64,000 nt of DNA from Ruminiclostridium cellobioparum subsp. termitidis CT1112 (GTDB taxonomy: Bacteria; Bacillota; Clostridia; Acetivibrionales; DSM-1351), in contig NZ_AORV01000065.1 of the NCBI RefSeq assembly GCF_000350485.1, positions 310,001-374,000 on the forward strand. The letters run 5' to 3'. The notes below the pieces were generated by a model. The model was not told the DNA's origin, made no database searches, and saw only the letters and a list, made by a program, of their open reading frames with translations. Every line of letters begins with the position of its first letter. Position 1 is the stretch's first letter. Positions 55,555 to 64,000 of the stretch are shown here, piece after piece. The position numbers and the translations under genes are program-made.

Positions 55555-56523
55555 ATGAAAAACACCGCAAAAGCTGTACAGGAACCGTTTTTGCTGGAAA
55601 ACGGTTTTTCTTTGGGAGAGGATCCTGCGCTTTACAATACTGCGGGTCAATACTATAAACTTGATCCTCAAAAAGGCAGCGGGTACTATTGGTTGTACAC
55701 TCACGAAAACCTTTTTGGTTTTGCCGTGCATGATTTTGTTTTTTATGAGGATTTCTTCCTTAACTGTGCCCTGCCGGAGCATTTGATCTTAACCTATTTT
55801 GAATCCGTTTCGGGCGAGAGGCTGGACCCCTATAAGCGATTGACAGCCGGGTACATGGAAGGCTGTTTGTTAAACCACGAGGGCTATCGAGCGTTCATCC
55901 ACAAGAACATTCCCATTCGCTCTATCGGAATTGAGATTATGCCGGAATACTACGAAAGATACTTAAAAGAAAAATATCAGGAAGAATATACAAATCCGCA
56001 ATCCGCCTTTTTAAGCATTGATGGAACCATAGATTTCCCTGATATGGTTTTGCTTTTGCATCAGGTAAAGAATTACCGCGGCGAGGGGATGGCGGCAAAG
56101 CTGTTTTACGAGGGAAAGGCGGCCGAGGCAATTTCTCTTATTGTGGAATACACGAAACTTATGCGCACAAAGAATGCGCACAGTATTTCCGAAGAAGACA
56201 TGAAGCACCTGGAAACAGTTACTGCTTATATAAACGATCATTTTGCCTTTGATTTGCGTCTGGAACAGCTTTCAAAGATTGCATGCATGGGAACGACAAA
56301 ACTAAAATCCACCTTCAAGGAAGTACATAAATGTACCATTACGGAATATATTCAACACCGAAGAATGGGACAGGCCGAACACCTTTTATCCAATACGGAA
56401 TTAAGCATAGGGCAGATTTCACAAATTGTGGGCTATGACAGTCCCAGCAGATTTTCTGTACTTTTTCGCAAGAGTACGGGATTGCTGCCCTATGAGTATC
56501 GCAAATTATCTCTGAGGAAATAA
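55555..56523 (+). CDS. AraC-family regulator (YbtA-like) of the transport island
   Basis: 322 residues from the ATG at 55555 with GGAGG eight bases upstream. The N-terminal part is a ligand-sensing domain (GSGYYWLYTHENLFGFAVHDF); the C-terminal AraC domain reads LRLEQLSKIACMGTTKLKSTFKEVHKCTITEYIQHRRM and IGQISQIVGYDSPSRFSVLFRKSTGLLPYEYRK. This class includes YbtA, which activates siderophore uptake genes when the ligand is bound. Divergent from the ECF operon, so likely its activator. Confidence 0.9.
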   Translation: MKNTAKAVQEPFLLENGFSLGEDPALYNTAGQYYKLDPQKGSGYYWLYTHENLFGFAVHDFVFYEDFFLNCALPEHLILTYFESVSGERLDPYKRLTAGYMEGCLLNHEGYRAFIHKNIPIRSIGIEIMPEYYERYLKEKYQEEYTNPQSAFLSIDGTIDFPDMVLLLHQVKNYRGEGMAAKLFYEGKAAEAISLIVEYTKLMRTKNAHSISEEDMKHLETVTAYINDHFAFDLRLEQLSKIACMGTTKLKSTFKEVHKCTITEYIQHRRMGQAEHLLSNTELSIGQISQIVGYDSPSRFSVLFRKSTGLLPYEYRKLSLRK

Positions 56524-56714
56524 AGCTCCTAAACCGTATCGGAAATCTGCCGGAAGACCGAACAATAAGTCATCTTTCTTCACCCTGATTAAATGAGAAT
56601 ATATTTTTGAAACCCGGTATACATTGATTTCGACCTGTAATAAAATGCGGACCTCGACAGTGGACATCCAATTTGAGGGCAAACTGAGTACATGGGGACA
56701 AATGGTATGTGTCT

Positions 56715-57245
56715 TTAATCTCTTTTGTTATTTATATACTTGCTTATATATTCATGAAATAATTCCATATCAGTATTTGTTTTAAAAGCTCTTTTTGGGA
56801 TAATACAGGCACTGATTGATCCTATATAAATAAAAATGTGTTGATTTGAAGAAACAATCTTCTCGACCCCACTCCAACTAATTTTATTCTCTCCATTTTC
56901 ACTTTGCTCCAAAACACCTTCCTCATTAACGGTAACACGATGTTTGCCTAATAAGTCTTTATTTTTACCCTCATCAACCATTTTGGATACTCTTTTTGAA
57001 AAAGCCCACACAAAGTATTTGGGATAGAATACTATCCAGACTACAGAAATTACAATAAAAACACAAATCCAATATAATAGCGGCAAATCAGTCACTCCTG
57101 CAATTAAAAAAGGAACAATCATAAAAATAATCGGTATAAAATATCTTTGAATGAGCAATGACTTTTTAATTATATCGGAATGATTGACATGATAAATGTT
57201 AAAATCAATATAATCCTGTTTGTTTAAATAGTATTCAAGCTCCAT
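56715..57245 (-). CDS. YcxB-like membrane protein
   Basis: About 176 residues from the ATG at 57245 (GAGGT seven bases upstream). Two membrane segments (FIPIIFMIVPFLIAGV, YWICVFIVISVVWIVFY), then a C-terminal part with VTVNEEGVLEQSENGENKISWSGVEKIV and IPKRAF, the YcxB-like domain. Function unknown. It sits between the accessory island and the gal operon. Confidence 0.82.
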   Translation of the reverse strand: MELEYYLNKQDYIDFNIYHVNHSDIIKKSLLIQRYFIPIIFMIVPFLIAGVTDLPLLYWICVFIVISVVWIVFYPKYFVWAFSKRVSKMVDEGKNKDLLGKHRVTVNEEGVLEQSENGENKISWSGVEKIVSSNQHIFIYIGSISACIIPKRAFKTNTDMELFHEYISKYINNKRD

Positions 57246-57364
57246 GCTGCATACCTCTTTATACTTTTTGCAAAATTGTTCATGCAATTATATTTAATAT
57301 AAAACTATTCTTTGTATATATCCCAACAATAGTCCTGTTACAATATGGAAAAAATGTTTTTTTC

Positions 57365-57410
57365 AAAAAAAACGGCATACTTCAGATTTTTCAATCTAAA
57401 GCATACCGGC
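57365..57410 (-). terminator. Terminator of the gal operon
   Basis: A 16-base stem with G-U pairs (57373-57408) is followed by eight Ts on the minus strand, about 75 bases past the galE stop. Confidence 0.9.
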
Positions 57411-57483
57411 ATATAAAATTGCATTTTATTGGATGTATCAAGAATTAACTATCTAACTAAATTTTACTGACTCAGGCAATCGC

Positions 57484-58470
57484 TTAATCGCCATACCCGT
57501 CGGGATGGGAGGAATGCCAGCTCCATGCGGTTTCAATGATCTTGTCCAAATCATTGTATTTTGGTTTCCAGCCCAGGATATTGATGGCTTTCTCGGCCGA
57601 AGCCACGAGAGTATCAGGGTCTCCCGGCCTTCTGGGAGCATCTGTGGCCTTTATGGTTTTGCCTGTAACCTTCCTTGCAACTTCGACTACCTCCCTGTTG
57701 GAGAAGCCCTTTCCGTTTCCAAGGTTGAAGACATCACTGCCGGCGCCCTTTCTGAGATTTTGAAGCGCCAGAACATGTGCCTGGGCAAGGTCAGATACAT
57801 GGATGTAATCTCTTACACAGGTTCCGTCAGGCGTGTTATAGTCATTTCCAAACAGCTTGATTTCCTCTCTCTTTCCCTGGGCTACCTGAAGAATTATAGG
57901 AATAAGGTGTGATTCCGGTGAATGTGCCTCCCCTATTTTTCCGCTGACATGCGCACCGCAGGCATTAAAATATCTCAGCACCGCATGTTTTATTCCATAT
58001 GCTCCATCGGCCCATTTCAGTATTTTTTCAACAGTCAGCTTGGTCTCGCCGTATGGGTTGATGGGAGCAGTCTTATCACTCTCTTTAATGGGAATATTTT
58101 CAGGTACTCCATAGGTAGCGGCAGTTGAAGAGAACACAATTTTATTCACTCCTGCTTCCTGCATAACGGTTAACAGGTTCAAAGATGCTATGACATTGTT
58201 ATTGTAATACTTTAACGGGTTGACTACACTTTCTCCCACCTCGATATATGCGGCAAAATGAATTACAGCTTCGATTTCATTTTCTTTGAACACTTTTCTT
58301 ATTTCATCAATATTTCTTAAATCGGCCTGAATAAACTTTCCGCCAAGTACAGCTTCCCTGCGGCCCTTCTCCAGATTATCCAATACTATTACAGCTTCAT
58401 TGGCATCCAGAAGCTCGGCCACAGTGTGGCTTCCTATATATCCGGCACCGCCTGTCACTAAAATCGCCAT
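57484..58470 (-). CDS. galE: UDP-glucose 4-epimerase
   Basis: About 328 residues from the ATG at 58470 (GGGAGG upstream; the TTG at 58479 is not needed). [12 protein letters not shown] is the NAD-binding loop, with the catalytic Tyr/Lys in [12 protein letters not shown]. Interconverts UDP-galactose and UDP-glucose. Last gene of galT-galK-galE. Confidence 0.96.
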   Translation of the reverse strand: MAILVTGGAGYIGSHTVAELLDANEAVIVLDNLEKGRREAVLGGKFIQADLRNIDEIRKVFKENEIEAVIHFAAYIEVGESVVNPLKYYNNNVIASLNLLTVMQEAGVNKIVFSSTAATYGVPENIPIKESDKTAPINPYGETKLTVEKILKWADGAYGIKHAVLRYFNACGAHVSGKIGEAHSPESHLIPIILQVAQGKREEIKLFGNDYNTPDGTCVRDYIHVSDLAQAHVLALQNLRKGAGSDVFNLGNGKGFSNREVVEVARKVTGKTIKATDAPRRPGDPDTLVASAEKAINILGWKPKYNDLDKIIETAWSWHSSHPDGYGD

Positions 58471-58595
58471 AAACTCCAACCTCCCGTTTCACTTATATTT
58501 TTTATATTAACTGCTCTTTATATCAGTTATTGACACTTGATTTTCCACAACATTTTTAACTATTTATTTACTGCATTTTTGCAGCTTATTTACGG

Positions 58596-59789
58596 CTACA
58601 GCTTTATTTCTCTTGCTCCGTCGCCTATTTCACTGACATAAAACTCCGGAGTTATGCCTGTCTGCTCCCTGTAATTCCTCCCTACCTGTTCAATAAACAA
58701 CTGCACTTTATCTTCGGGCACTATATTTACTGTACAGCCTCCGAAACCGGCTCCGGTCATTCTGGCACCAATTACTCCTTCCACCTTTATGGCTTCGGCG
58801 GTCATGGTATCAAGTTCCTTACCCGTTACCTCATACAGGTCTCTTATGGAGTCATTTGCTTCGACCAGAAGCCTTCCGAGCTCTTTGATATCATTTTTTT
58901 TCAGTGCGTCCACAGCTTTAAGAACTCTGTCATTCTCATATATAACGTGAGTTACTCTTTTTCTGACAACCTCATTTTCTATTTTATCCTTGTATTGCTC
59001 AAATTCCGCAGGTGTAACAGCACATAGATTGTTTTTCCCGGGGAGGTACTGCTGCAGAATTCTTAAACCCTCTGCGCATTCACTGACTCTTTCGTTGTAT
59101 TTAGATTCTCCAAGAGAGCGTTTTTTCTTTGTATTTCCCAGGACTATTTTGTAGCCGTCCAGTTTCAGAGGCAAATATTCATACTTTAATGTGGCGCAGT
59201 CAAGAAGTATGGCGTGGTCTTTTTTACCCATTGCAGATGCAAACTGGTCCATTATTCCGCAGCTTACTCCGCAGAACTCATTTTCGGTCTTTTGTCCCAG
59301 TACGGCCAACTCCACCATATCTACAGGCTTTGTGATACCATGTGCTTCATTGCCCAAAGTTACCAGACTGATTGCCGTAGCAAGTTCTATGGCTGCAGAA
59401 GAGGACAGGCCTGAACCCAGCGGAACTGTGTCATGAAAAAGCATATCCACTCCCACAAGCTTGTATCCTGCATTTTGAAGGAAATATGCAACACCTGCCT
59501 GGTAATTTCCCCATCTCAAGGTTTTGGCACTCTCAAGCTCATCCAGCTTAACCGCCACCCTGTCGGGAAGATCGGTAGCCGCAAGTCTTAATACATTATC
59601 CCCGTTCACCCTGGCTACCACGGTGGAATCCAGGCTCAGAGCCGCCGGAAAAACATAACCGCCGCAGTAGTCAATATGCTCCCCTATAAGATTTACTCTT
59701 CCAGGACCGGAAAAAATACGCAGATCCTCTTCACTTCCTCCATATATTTCACAAAACTTTTTCTTGAGTTCCTCATAATTTTTACTCAT
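58596..59789 (-). CDS. galK: Galactokinase
   Basis: 397 residues. GHMP-kinase layout: GRVNLIGEHIDYCGGYVFP (galactokinase signature), PLGSGLSSSAAIELA (phosphate loop), SCGIMDQFASAMG with the catalytic Asp, and GARMTGAGFGGC. Phosphorylates galactose at C1 with ATP. AGGAG precedes the start. Confidence 0.97.
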   Translation of the reverse strand: MSKNYEELKKKFCEIYGGSEEDLRIFSGPGRVNLIGEHIDYCGGYVFPAALSLDSTVVARVNGDNVLRLAATDLPDRVAVKLDELESAKTLRWGNYQAGVAYFLQNAGYKLVGVDMLFHDTVPLGSGLSSSAAIELATAISLVTLGNEAHGITKPVDMVELAVLGQKTENEFCGVSCGIMDQFASAMGKKDHAILLDCATLKYEYLPLKLDGYKIVLGNTKKKRSLGESKYNERVSECAEGLRILQQYLPGKNNLCAVTPAEFEQYKDKIENEVVRKRVTHVIYENDRVLKAVDALKKNDIKELGRLLVEANDSIRDLYEVTGKELDTMTAEAIKVEGVIGARMTGAGFGGCTVNIVPEDKVQLFIEQVGRNYREQTGITPEFYVSEIGDGAREIKL

Positions 59790-59834
59790 TCCACATGCTC
59801 CTTTCAGAAATTATTGATGAATTCCTTTTCCGCT

Positions 59835-61385
59835 TTATAATTCCGTACAGCCCATGGCTTTCATAAATCTGTCAAAGGCCGCCAGGCCTTCCTCCGTTTG
59901 TTTAAATACACCGGTATGTTCAAGACAGGTTTCAAACTTTTTACCCACCTCAAGTTTCAATATCTCATCTGCGCGTTCAGGCTCCATATTTATTCCGTAT
60001 TTGGCCGCCAACTCTTCAACCCATGGCATATGCTTATATAATAAATTCTCCGGGTCATAAATATCCACCATGTTCGAATGTCCGCAAAGAATTTCCTTGA
60101 TCTTTTCAATTTCCGTTTTAAGCCTGCCGGGAAGTATTGCAAGTCCCATAACCTCTATCAGGCCGATGTTTTCCTTTTTGATGTGATGAATTTCCTTATG
60201 GGGATGAAATATTCCGTCGGGATGCTCATCATTGGTCCTGTTGTTCCGCAGTACCAGGTCCATTTCATATTTTCCTGCTTCATTTCTTCTGGCTATGGGC
60301 GTTATGGTGTTGTGAGGCACCCGGCCGCTGCCGCCTTCTGTGAATGCCAGTATGTCAACACTCTCATCGCTGTATTCTCTCCAGCTGTCCAGCACATATC
60401 CCGCGAATTCCACCAGCTGCTCCAGACTGTCAGAGGCAGCACGTACAACCGAAAGCGGCCATTTGACTGTCCCTATTTCAATACCTTTATGGTCATCAGA
60501 ACGGAAGTGCCTTATTACGGCCGCCTTTTGCATGGGAAACAGGTAATTCCCGCCCTGGAAGTGATTATGGCTCAGTATGGACCCTCCCACTATGGGCAGG
60601 TCTGCATTTGAACCGCAGAGATAATGAGGGAATTGTCTTACAAAGTCCAGAAGCCATCCGAAGGTCTTTTTTGAAATGGTCATGGGAACATGGTCCTCAC
60701 TCAGAACAATGCAGTGTTCATTATAATAGACATAAGGTGAATACTGCAAATACCACTGTTCCCCGCAGAGGGTCACGGGAATAATCCTGTGTGTCTGCCG
60801 TGCAGGAAAGTTTATGCGGCCTGCATAGCCTATATTGTCCACACAAAGCATGCATTTGGGGTAGCTGCTCTGTGGCTGAAGCCTCTCCATTGCTATGGTC
60901 TTTGGATCTTTTTCAGGCTTTGTGAGGTTTATTGTGATCTCCAGGTCGCCGTACTTTGAATTGGCCTTCCACATGATGTTTTTAGCGATTTGGGCAGTCC
61001 GGATGTAATTTGACGCCGTACAGAGGTCATAAAAATAGTCGGTTGCTGCTTTAATGGATTCCTTCCCGGCCAATTCGCTGAATTTTGCTACGATTTCGGC
61101 TTCCCTGGGAATAATAAGTCCCATCAGCCTGGTGTCGAAAAGTTCTCTGCAGGCATACACCTCTTTGTCATACAGACCCTTTTCTCCGGCGTATTCCAAA
61201 AGGCGGTCCAATATTTCGGTGGGGTACTTAAGATCTTCCTCTGCCGTCTCACCATAATGGGGTTCATCCAGCTGCAATAAATCCAACAACTGGTTCCTGG
61301 CGATTATTATATCCAATTTATCAATTAAGCCGTGCTTTCTACCGAATTGAAGAAGCCTTTCAACTTCATAAGCCGGTTTGATCAC
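59835..61385 (-). CDS. galT: UTP-hexose-1-phosphate uridylyltransferase, class II
   Basis: 516 residues, GTG start with GGAG five bases upstream. The long class II form typical of Firmicutes: EVERLLQFGRKHGLIDK opening, NFPARQTHRIIP, GGSILSHNHFQGG (His-rich active site region) and HKEIHHIKKENIGLIEVMG. Transfers the uridylyl group between UDP-glucose and galactose-1-phosphate. First gene of the gal operon. Confidence 0.96.
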   Translation of the reverse strand: MIKPAYEVERLLQFGRKHGLIDKLDIIIARNQLLDLLQLDEPHYGETAEEDLKYPTEILDRLLEYAGEKGLYDKEVYACRELFDTRLMGLIIPREAEIVAKFSELAGKESIKAATDYFYDLCTASNYIRTAQIAKNIMWKANSKYGDLEITINLTKPEKDPKTIAMERLQPQSSYPKCMLCVDNIGYAGRINFPARQTHRIIPVTLCGEQWYLQYSPYVYYNEHCIVLSEDHVPMTISKKTFGWLLDFVRQFPHYLCGSNADLPIVGGSILSHNHFQGGNYLFPMQKAAVIRHFRSDDHKGIEIGTVKWPLSVVRAASDSLEQLVEFAGYVLDSWREYSDESVDILAFTEGGSGRVPHNTITPIARRNEAGKYEMDLVLRNNRTNDEHPDGIFHPHKEIHHIKKENIGLIEVMGLAILPGRLKTEIEKIKEILCGHSNMVDIYDPENLLYKHMPWVEELAAKYGINMEPERADEILKLEVGKKFETCLEHTGVFKQTEEGLAAFDRFMKAMGCTEL

Positions 61386-61602
61386 TCCAACTCCACCCTT
61401 CTGTTATTTTATGATTAATTTTCTGCGAATAAAACTTCATAGCATGTAGTTATTGTTTATGCAATATTGTCAGAAAATCTTTTATTTACCGCAATTTTAT
61501 AATATCATTATATATAAAGAACAACTTTACTTCTCTGATTATTTTATTGTTTTTTGATACTATTTTACGATTTAATAATTATATTTATAGAATGGAGCAT
61601 AT

Positions 61603-62481
61603 ATGATGGAAGTATCAAAGGTCTATAAGCCCAAATCCTTTCCAATGGATTTTCCATTCAGTATTAAGTTTACCGATATGGAACCTTTTTATTGCATGAA
61701 TCATACCTTCCATTGGCATAATTATCTTGAAATAGCTTTTGTAAAAAAGGGCAAGGGAATATATTATGTTGAAAACAGAACTTATGAAATGAACGAGGGA
61801 GATATAGTGGTTATCAATAATATCGAACCCCATTATATGGAGGTCCTGCCCCCCGTTAATATGGTCATGCCGGTAGTAATGTTTGAACCTCAGCTGGTCT
61901 GGTCTTCCGAAAGTCTTTTTGATTATAACTACATGGAACCTTTTTTTGAAAGAAGCTCCAATTTCAATAATAAAATTGACAGTAAAAGTGAAATAGGCCG
62001 GAAAATTTTTGCAATGCTGTCCGAGATTGAAGACGAATACGTAAATAAAACCGTGGGCTACAAGCTTATGATCAAAGCCAAGCTGCTCCATATTATTACC
62101 TATCTTATCAGGCATTACCAGGATTCCAGCAAAAGCACCGAAAGCATCACCTCCAAAAGCAAAAGGCTGGAGAAGCTGGAAAAGGTGTTTGACTATATAA
62201 ATGGGAACTATTCACAGAAAATAGAGCTGAACACCCTTGCAGAACTGGCATATATGTCCCCTAACTATTTTTCAACCTTTTTCAAACAGTCAACCGGCTT
62301 TACACCGATTGAATACCTTAACAAAATGCGTATTTCCAAGTCCATTGAAATGCTGCGTGAAACTGATTTTTCGGTAGCTCAGATAGCGATGGACTGCGGT
62401 TTTAACAACCTGGCAAACTATAATAAAATATTCAAGCAGCTTACCGAAACAACTCCGACCCGGATCAGAAACGGTAAGTAG
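61603..62481 (+). CDS. AraC-family regulator, probable gal operon regulator
   Basis: 292 residues with a GGAG site five bases upstream. N-terminal cupin (NHTFHWHNYLEIAFVKKGKGIYYVENRTYEM), C-terminal AraC domain (LNTLAELAYMSPNYFSTFFKQSTGFTPIEYLNKMRI, VAQIAMDCGFNNLANYNKIFKQ). Divergent from galT with a 217-base AT-rich region between, so it likely controls galTKE; a ligand such as galactose is inferred. Confidence 0.9.
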   Translation: MMEVSKVYKPKSFPMDFPFSIKFTDMEPFYCMNHTFHWHNYLEIAFVKKGKGIYYVENRTYEMNEGDIVVINNIEPHYMEVLPPVNMVMPVVMFEPQLVWSSESLFDYNYMEPFFERSSNFNNKIDSKSEIGRKIFAMLSEIEDEYVNKTVGYKLMIKAKLLHIITYLIRHYQDSSKSTESITSKSKRLEKLEKVFDYINGNYSQKIELNTLAELAYMSPNYFSTFFKQSTGFTPIEYLNKMRISKSIEMLRETDFSVAQIAMDCGFNNLANYNKIFKQLTETTPTRIRNGK

Positions 62482-62542
62482 ATAGCCAATAAGCAGGCAT
62501 ATACGTATATACTAAATTGTTTTGCTGTTCAGGAGGCCGTTT

Positions 62543-63046
62543 ATGAAAAAAATAGGAGTAATTGCAGATACCCATATACCAAGAAGGGGTCATAAGCTCC
62601 CCGAATTTTTGCTGGAGGAGCTTGCCGGAGTTGACATGATAATCCATGCAGGGGACATTTGCAGGGACTACGTTATATACGAACTTGAAGAAATCGCTCC
62701 CGTATATGCAGTTTCAGGGAATAATGACGATGAATATCTGGAGGCAATGCTGCCCTCAAGAAGGATTCTTGAAATTGAGGACTGCAGGATAGGCATTATA
62801 CATGGTCATCACCCCGGAAGGACTGCGGCTGAAAGTGCCAAAAAGGCATTCACAGGCGAAAATGTAAATTGCGTGATATTTGGCCACAGCCACATCCCGG
62901 TCAATACCACAGTAGATGAAATACTTTATTTTAATCCCGGCTCAGCCATGGATAAGAGACGTCAGGAAAAATACAGCTTTGGAATTTTAAGGGTGGATGG
63001 ACATTCCATAACCGGAGAAATTATAAAATTTGACAATAAAAAATAA
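62543..63046 (+). CDS. YfcE-type metallophosphoesterase
   Basis: 167 residues from the ATG at 62543 (AGGAGG six bases upstream). IGVIADTHIPRRG, IIHAGDICRDY, VSGNNDDE, GIIHGHHPG and IFGHSHIPV make up the dinuclear metal site. Hydrolyses small phosphodiesters; cellular substrate unknown. 61 bases after the AraC gene, so possibly co-transcribed. Confidence 0.92.
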   Translation: MKKIGVIADTHIPRRGHKLPEFLLEELAGVDMIIHAGDICRDYVIYELEEIAPVYAVSGNNDDEYLEAMLPSRRILEIEDCRIGIIHGHHPGRTAAESAKKAFTGENVNCVIFGHSHIPVNTTVDEILYFNPGSAMDKRRQEKYSFGILRVDGHSITGEIIKFDNKK

Positions 63047-63056
63047 CCATCATTAA

Positions 63057-64000
63057 TTATTGGATGCTTGCAATTTTAACATCAATGTCTACATCCTGGC
63101 CGTAGTCAACAGCAGCAAACTCGAAACCAAAAAGCCTGAAAAATTCTTTTCTGTATTCTTCCACATCAGATATTTCAGTGATATTTTCATTATTTGCCTC
63201 AGCCCAATATTTCGCTACCTGAGCCTGAACTTCAGGGCGCATTTCCCAGTCATCCATACAAATACGGCCCTTGCCGTCCAGCTTTAAATTTCCGGAATAC
63301 ACTCTGTCGCTCAACATCCTGTACATTTGTTCAATAGTACCCTCGTGAATATTCATCTCTTTCATTACCTTGAATAAGACACTGATATATATCGAAATTA
63401 CAGGAATAGCGGCACTTGCCTGTGTTACCACGGCTTTATTTATTGATACGTACGCGTTTCCGCCGATACTGTTCAAATTCTCCGTTATTTTTCCGGCGGT
63501 GGCCTCAAGATCATCCTTTGCTCTTCCAATTGTGCCTTTTCTGTAAATAGCATGGGTCATATCGGGCCCCACATAAGTGTATGCTATTGTAACAGCACCC
63601 TGTTCCAGTACATCGGCCTCCTTCAGTGCATTCATCCACATGGCCCAGTCTTCACCGCCCATTACGGCCACCGTTTGCCTGATATCTTCTTCGGTGGCAG
63701 GTTCTATTGTTGTTTCAGAAACCTGCCGGGAATGAAAATCAACGGTTTTTACAGTACATGGAGCACCAATGGGCTTTAAGACCGAATTAAATACTTCACC
63801 TGTAACAGGATGTGTCCTCCTGGGGGAAGCTATACTGTATATGACCAGATCCACCTTACCGAGATCCTTTTTTATCAAATCGATTGTTTGCTGCTTTATC
63901 TCATTTGAGAAGGCATCACCGTTTATACTTTTTGCATACAGGCCTTCTTCCTTCGCAAGCCTTTCAAAAGCGGCTGAGTTGTACCAGCCTGCCGATGCAG
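63057..64000 (-). CDS. fabV: Trans-2-enoyl-CoA/ACP reductase FabV, 5' end beyond the window
   Basis: About 314 residues of the C-terminal part, open to the window edge. ASAGWYNSAAFE, KSINGDAFSNEIK, DLVIYSIASPRRTHPVTGEVF and AVMGGEDWAMW are strongly FabV-like; the family active site Tyr-x8-Lys corresponds to the YRKGTIGRAKDD region. Members reduce enoyl-ACP or crotonyl-CoA with NADH (in butyrate-type fermentation called Ter). Converges with the phosphoesterase gene, 10 bases apart. Confidence 0.94.
   Translation of the reverse strand, partial: ASAGWYNSAAFERLAKEEGLYAKSINGDAFSNEIKQQTIDLIKKDLGKVDLVIYSIASPRRTHPVTGEVFNSVLKPIGAPCTVKTVDFHSRQVSETTIEPATEEDIRQTVAVMGGEDWAMWMNALKEADVLEQGAVTIAYTYVGPDMTHAIYRKGTIGRAKDDLEATAGKITENLNSIGGNAYVSINKAVVTQASAAIPVISIYISVLFKVMKEMNIHEGTIEQMYRMLSDRVYSGNLKLDGKGRICMDDWEMRPEVQAQVAKYWAEANNENITEISDVEEYRKEFFRLFGFEFAAVDYGQDVDIDVKIASIQ

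Noticed and set aside
56524-56714. Insertion-sequence remnant after the AraC gene
   Set aside because: The short GC-richer stretch has no inverted repeats or transposase fragment that I can support.

Overview
The window looks like chromosomal DNA of an anaerobic, low-to-medium GC, spore-forming clostridium, probably from the plant-polysaccharide-degrading group (Clostridium cluster III and relatives). The reasons are a multi-subunit [FeFe]-hydrogenase operon under a Rex-type operator, YesN/YesM two-component control of sugar uptake, a Spo0E-like phosphatase, class II GalT, the ireB-yqgF-DUF1292 gene order, and GGAGG ribosome sites with several TTG or GTG starts. The species cannot be named from the sequence alone. 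No rRNA, tRNA, CRISPR array, prophage or complete insertion sequence was found.

Layout. 1-9.4 kb (minus): a glycoside-use operon of binding protein, two permeases, YesM-type kinase, YesN-type regulator, GH42 beta-galactosidase and a second glycosidase cut by the window edge. 9.6-10.4 kb: zinc phospholipase C-like gene. 10.6-15.7 kb: five-gene NAD(P)-linked [FeFe] hydrogenase operon with a paired Rex-like operator over its promoter. 15.9-18.7 kb: DUF1292, yqgF, ireB and mtaB. 19-20.5 kb: a methyltransferase and an HPr-like protein without the catalytic histidine. 20.6-30.5 kb: rnr, a lipoprotein, a two-component system, a polysaccharide deacetylase, an HD protein, secG and eno. 30.5-34.7 kb: a structured noncoding stretch, a Spo0E-like gene, an XRE regulator, two hypothetical genes and a secreted Big-domain protein. 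34.7-38.6 kb: gpmI and a fused phosphoglycerate kinase-triosephosphate isomerase gene. 39-45 kb: a pentapeptide protein, two interleaved pairs of Gfo/Idh oxidoreductase and TIM-barrel isomerase, and a divergent AraC regulator. 45-48.6 kb: a CPBP protease and a SecA paralogue. 48.8-56.5 kb: an accessory island with an immunity-like fragment, two exporter-type ABC half-transporters, a complete ECF importer (A, T, S) and a YbtA-like AraC regulator. 57.5-62.5 kb: galT-galK-galE with a divergent AraC regulator. 62.5-64 kb: a YfcE-type phosphoesterase and the 3' part of fabV.

How the parts work together. Imported beta-galactosides would be cleaved by GH42. Galactose would then pass through GalK, GalT and GalE into glycolysis, represented here by PGK-TIM, GpmI and enolase. 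Reducing power leaves through the hydrogenase, whose promoter seems built to sense NADH/NAD+ through Rex. The order pgk-tpi, gpmI, eno, secG, rnr on one strand looks like the common Firmicutes glycolysis-secG-rnr cluster pulled apart by insertions.

The points most worth following up are the PGK-TIM fusion, the paired Rex operator, the SecA paralogue with its CPBP neighbour and possible upstream leader peptide, the ECF-plus-exporter island, the terminal-inverted-repeat element at the end of a kinase gene, and the structured noncoding stretch upstream of eno. All functional statements come from reading motifs and gene context; no database search was possible.
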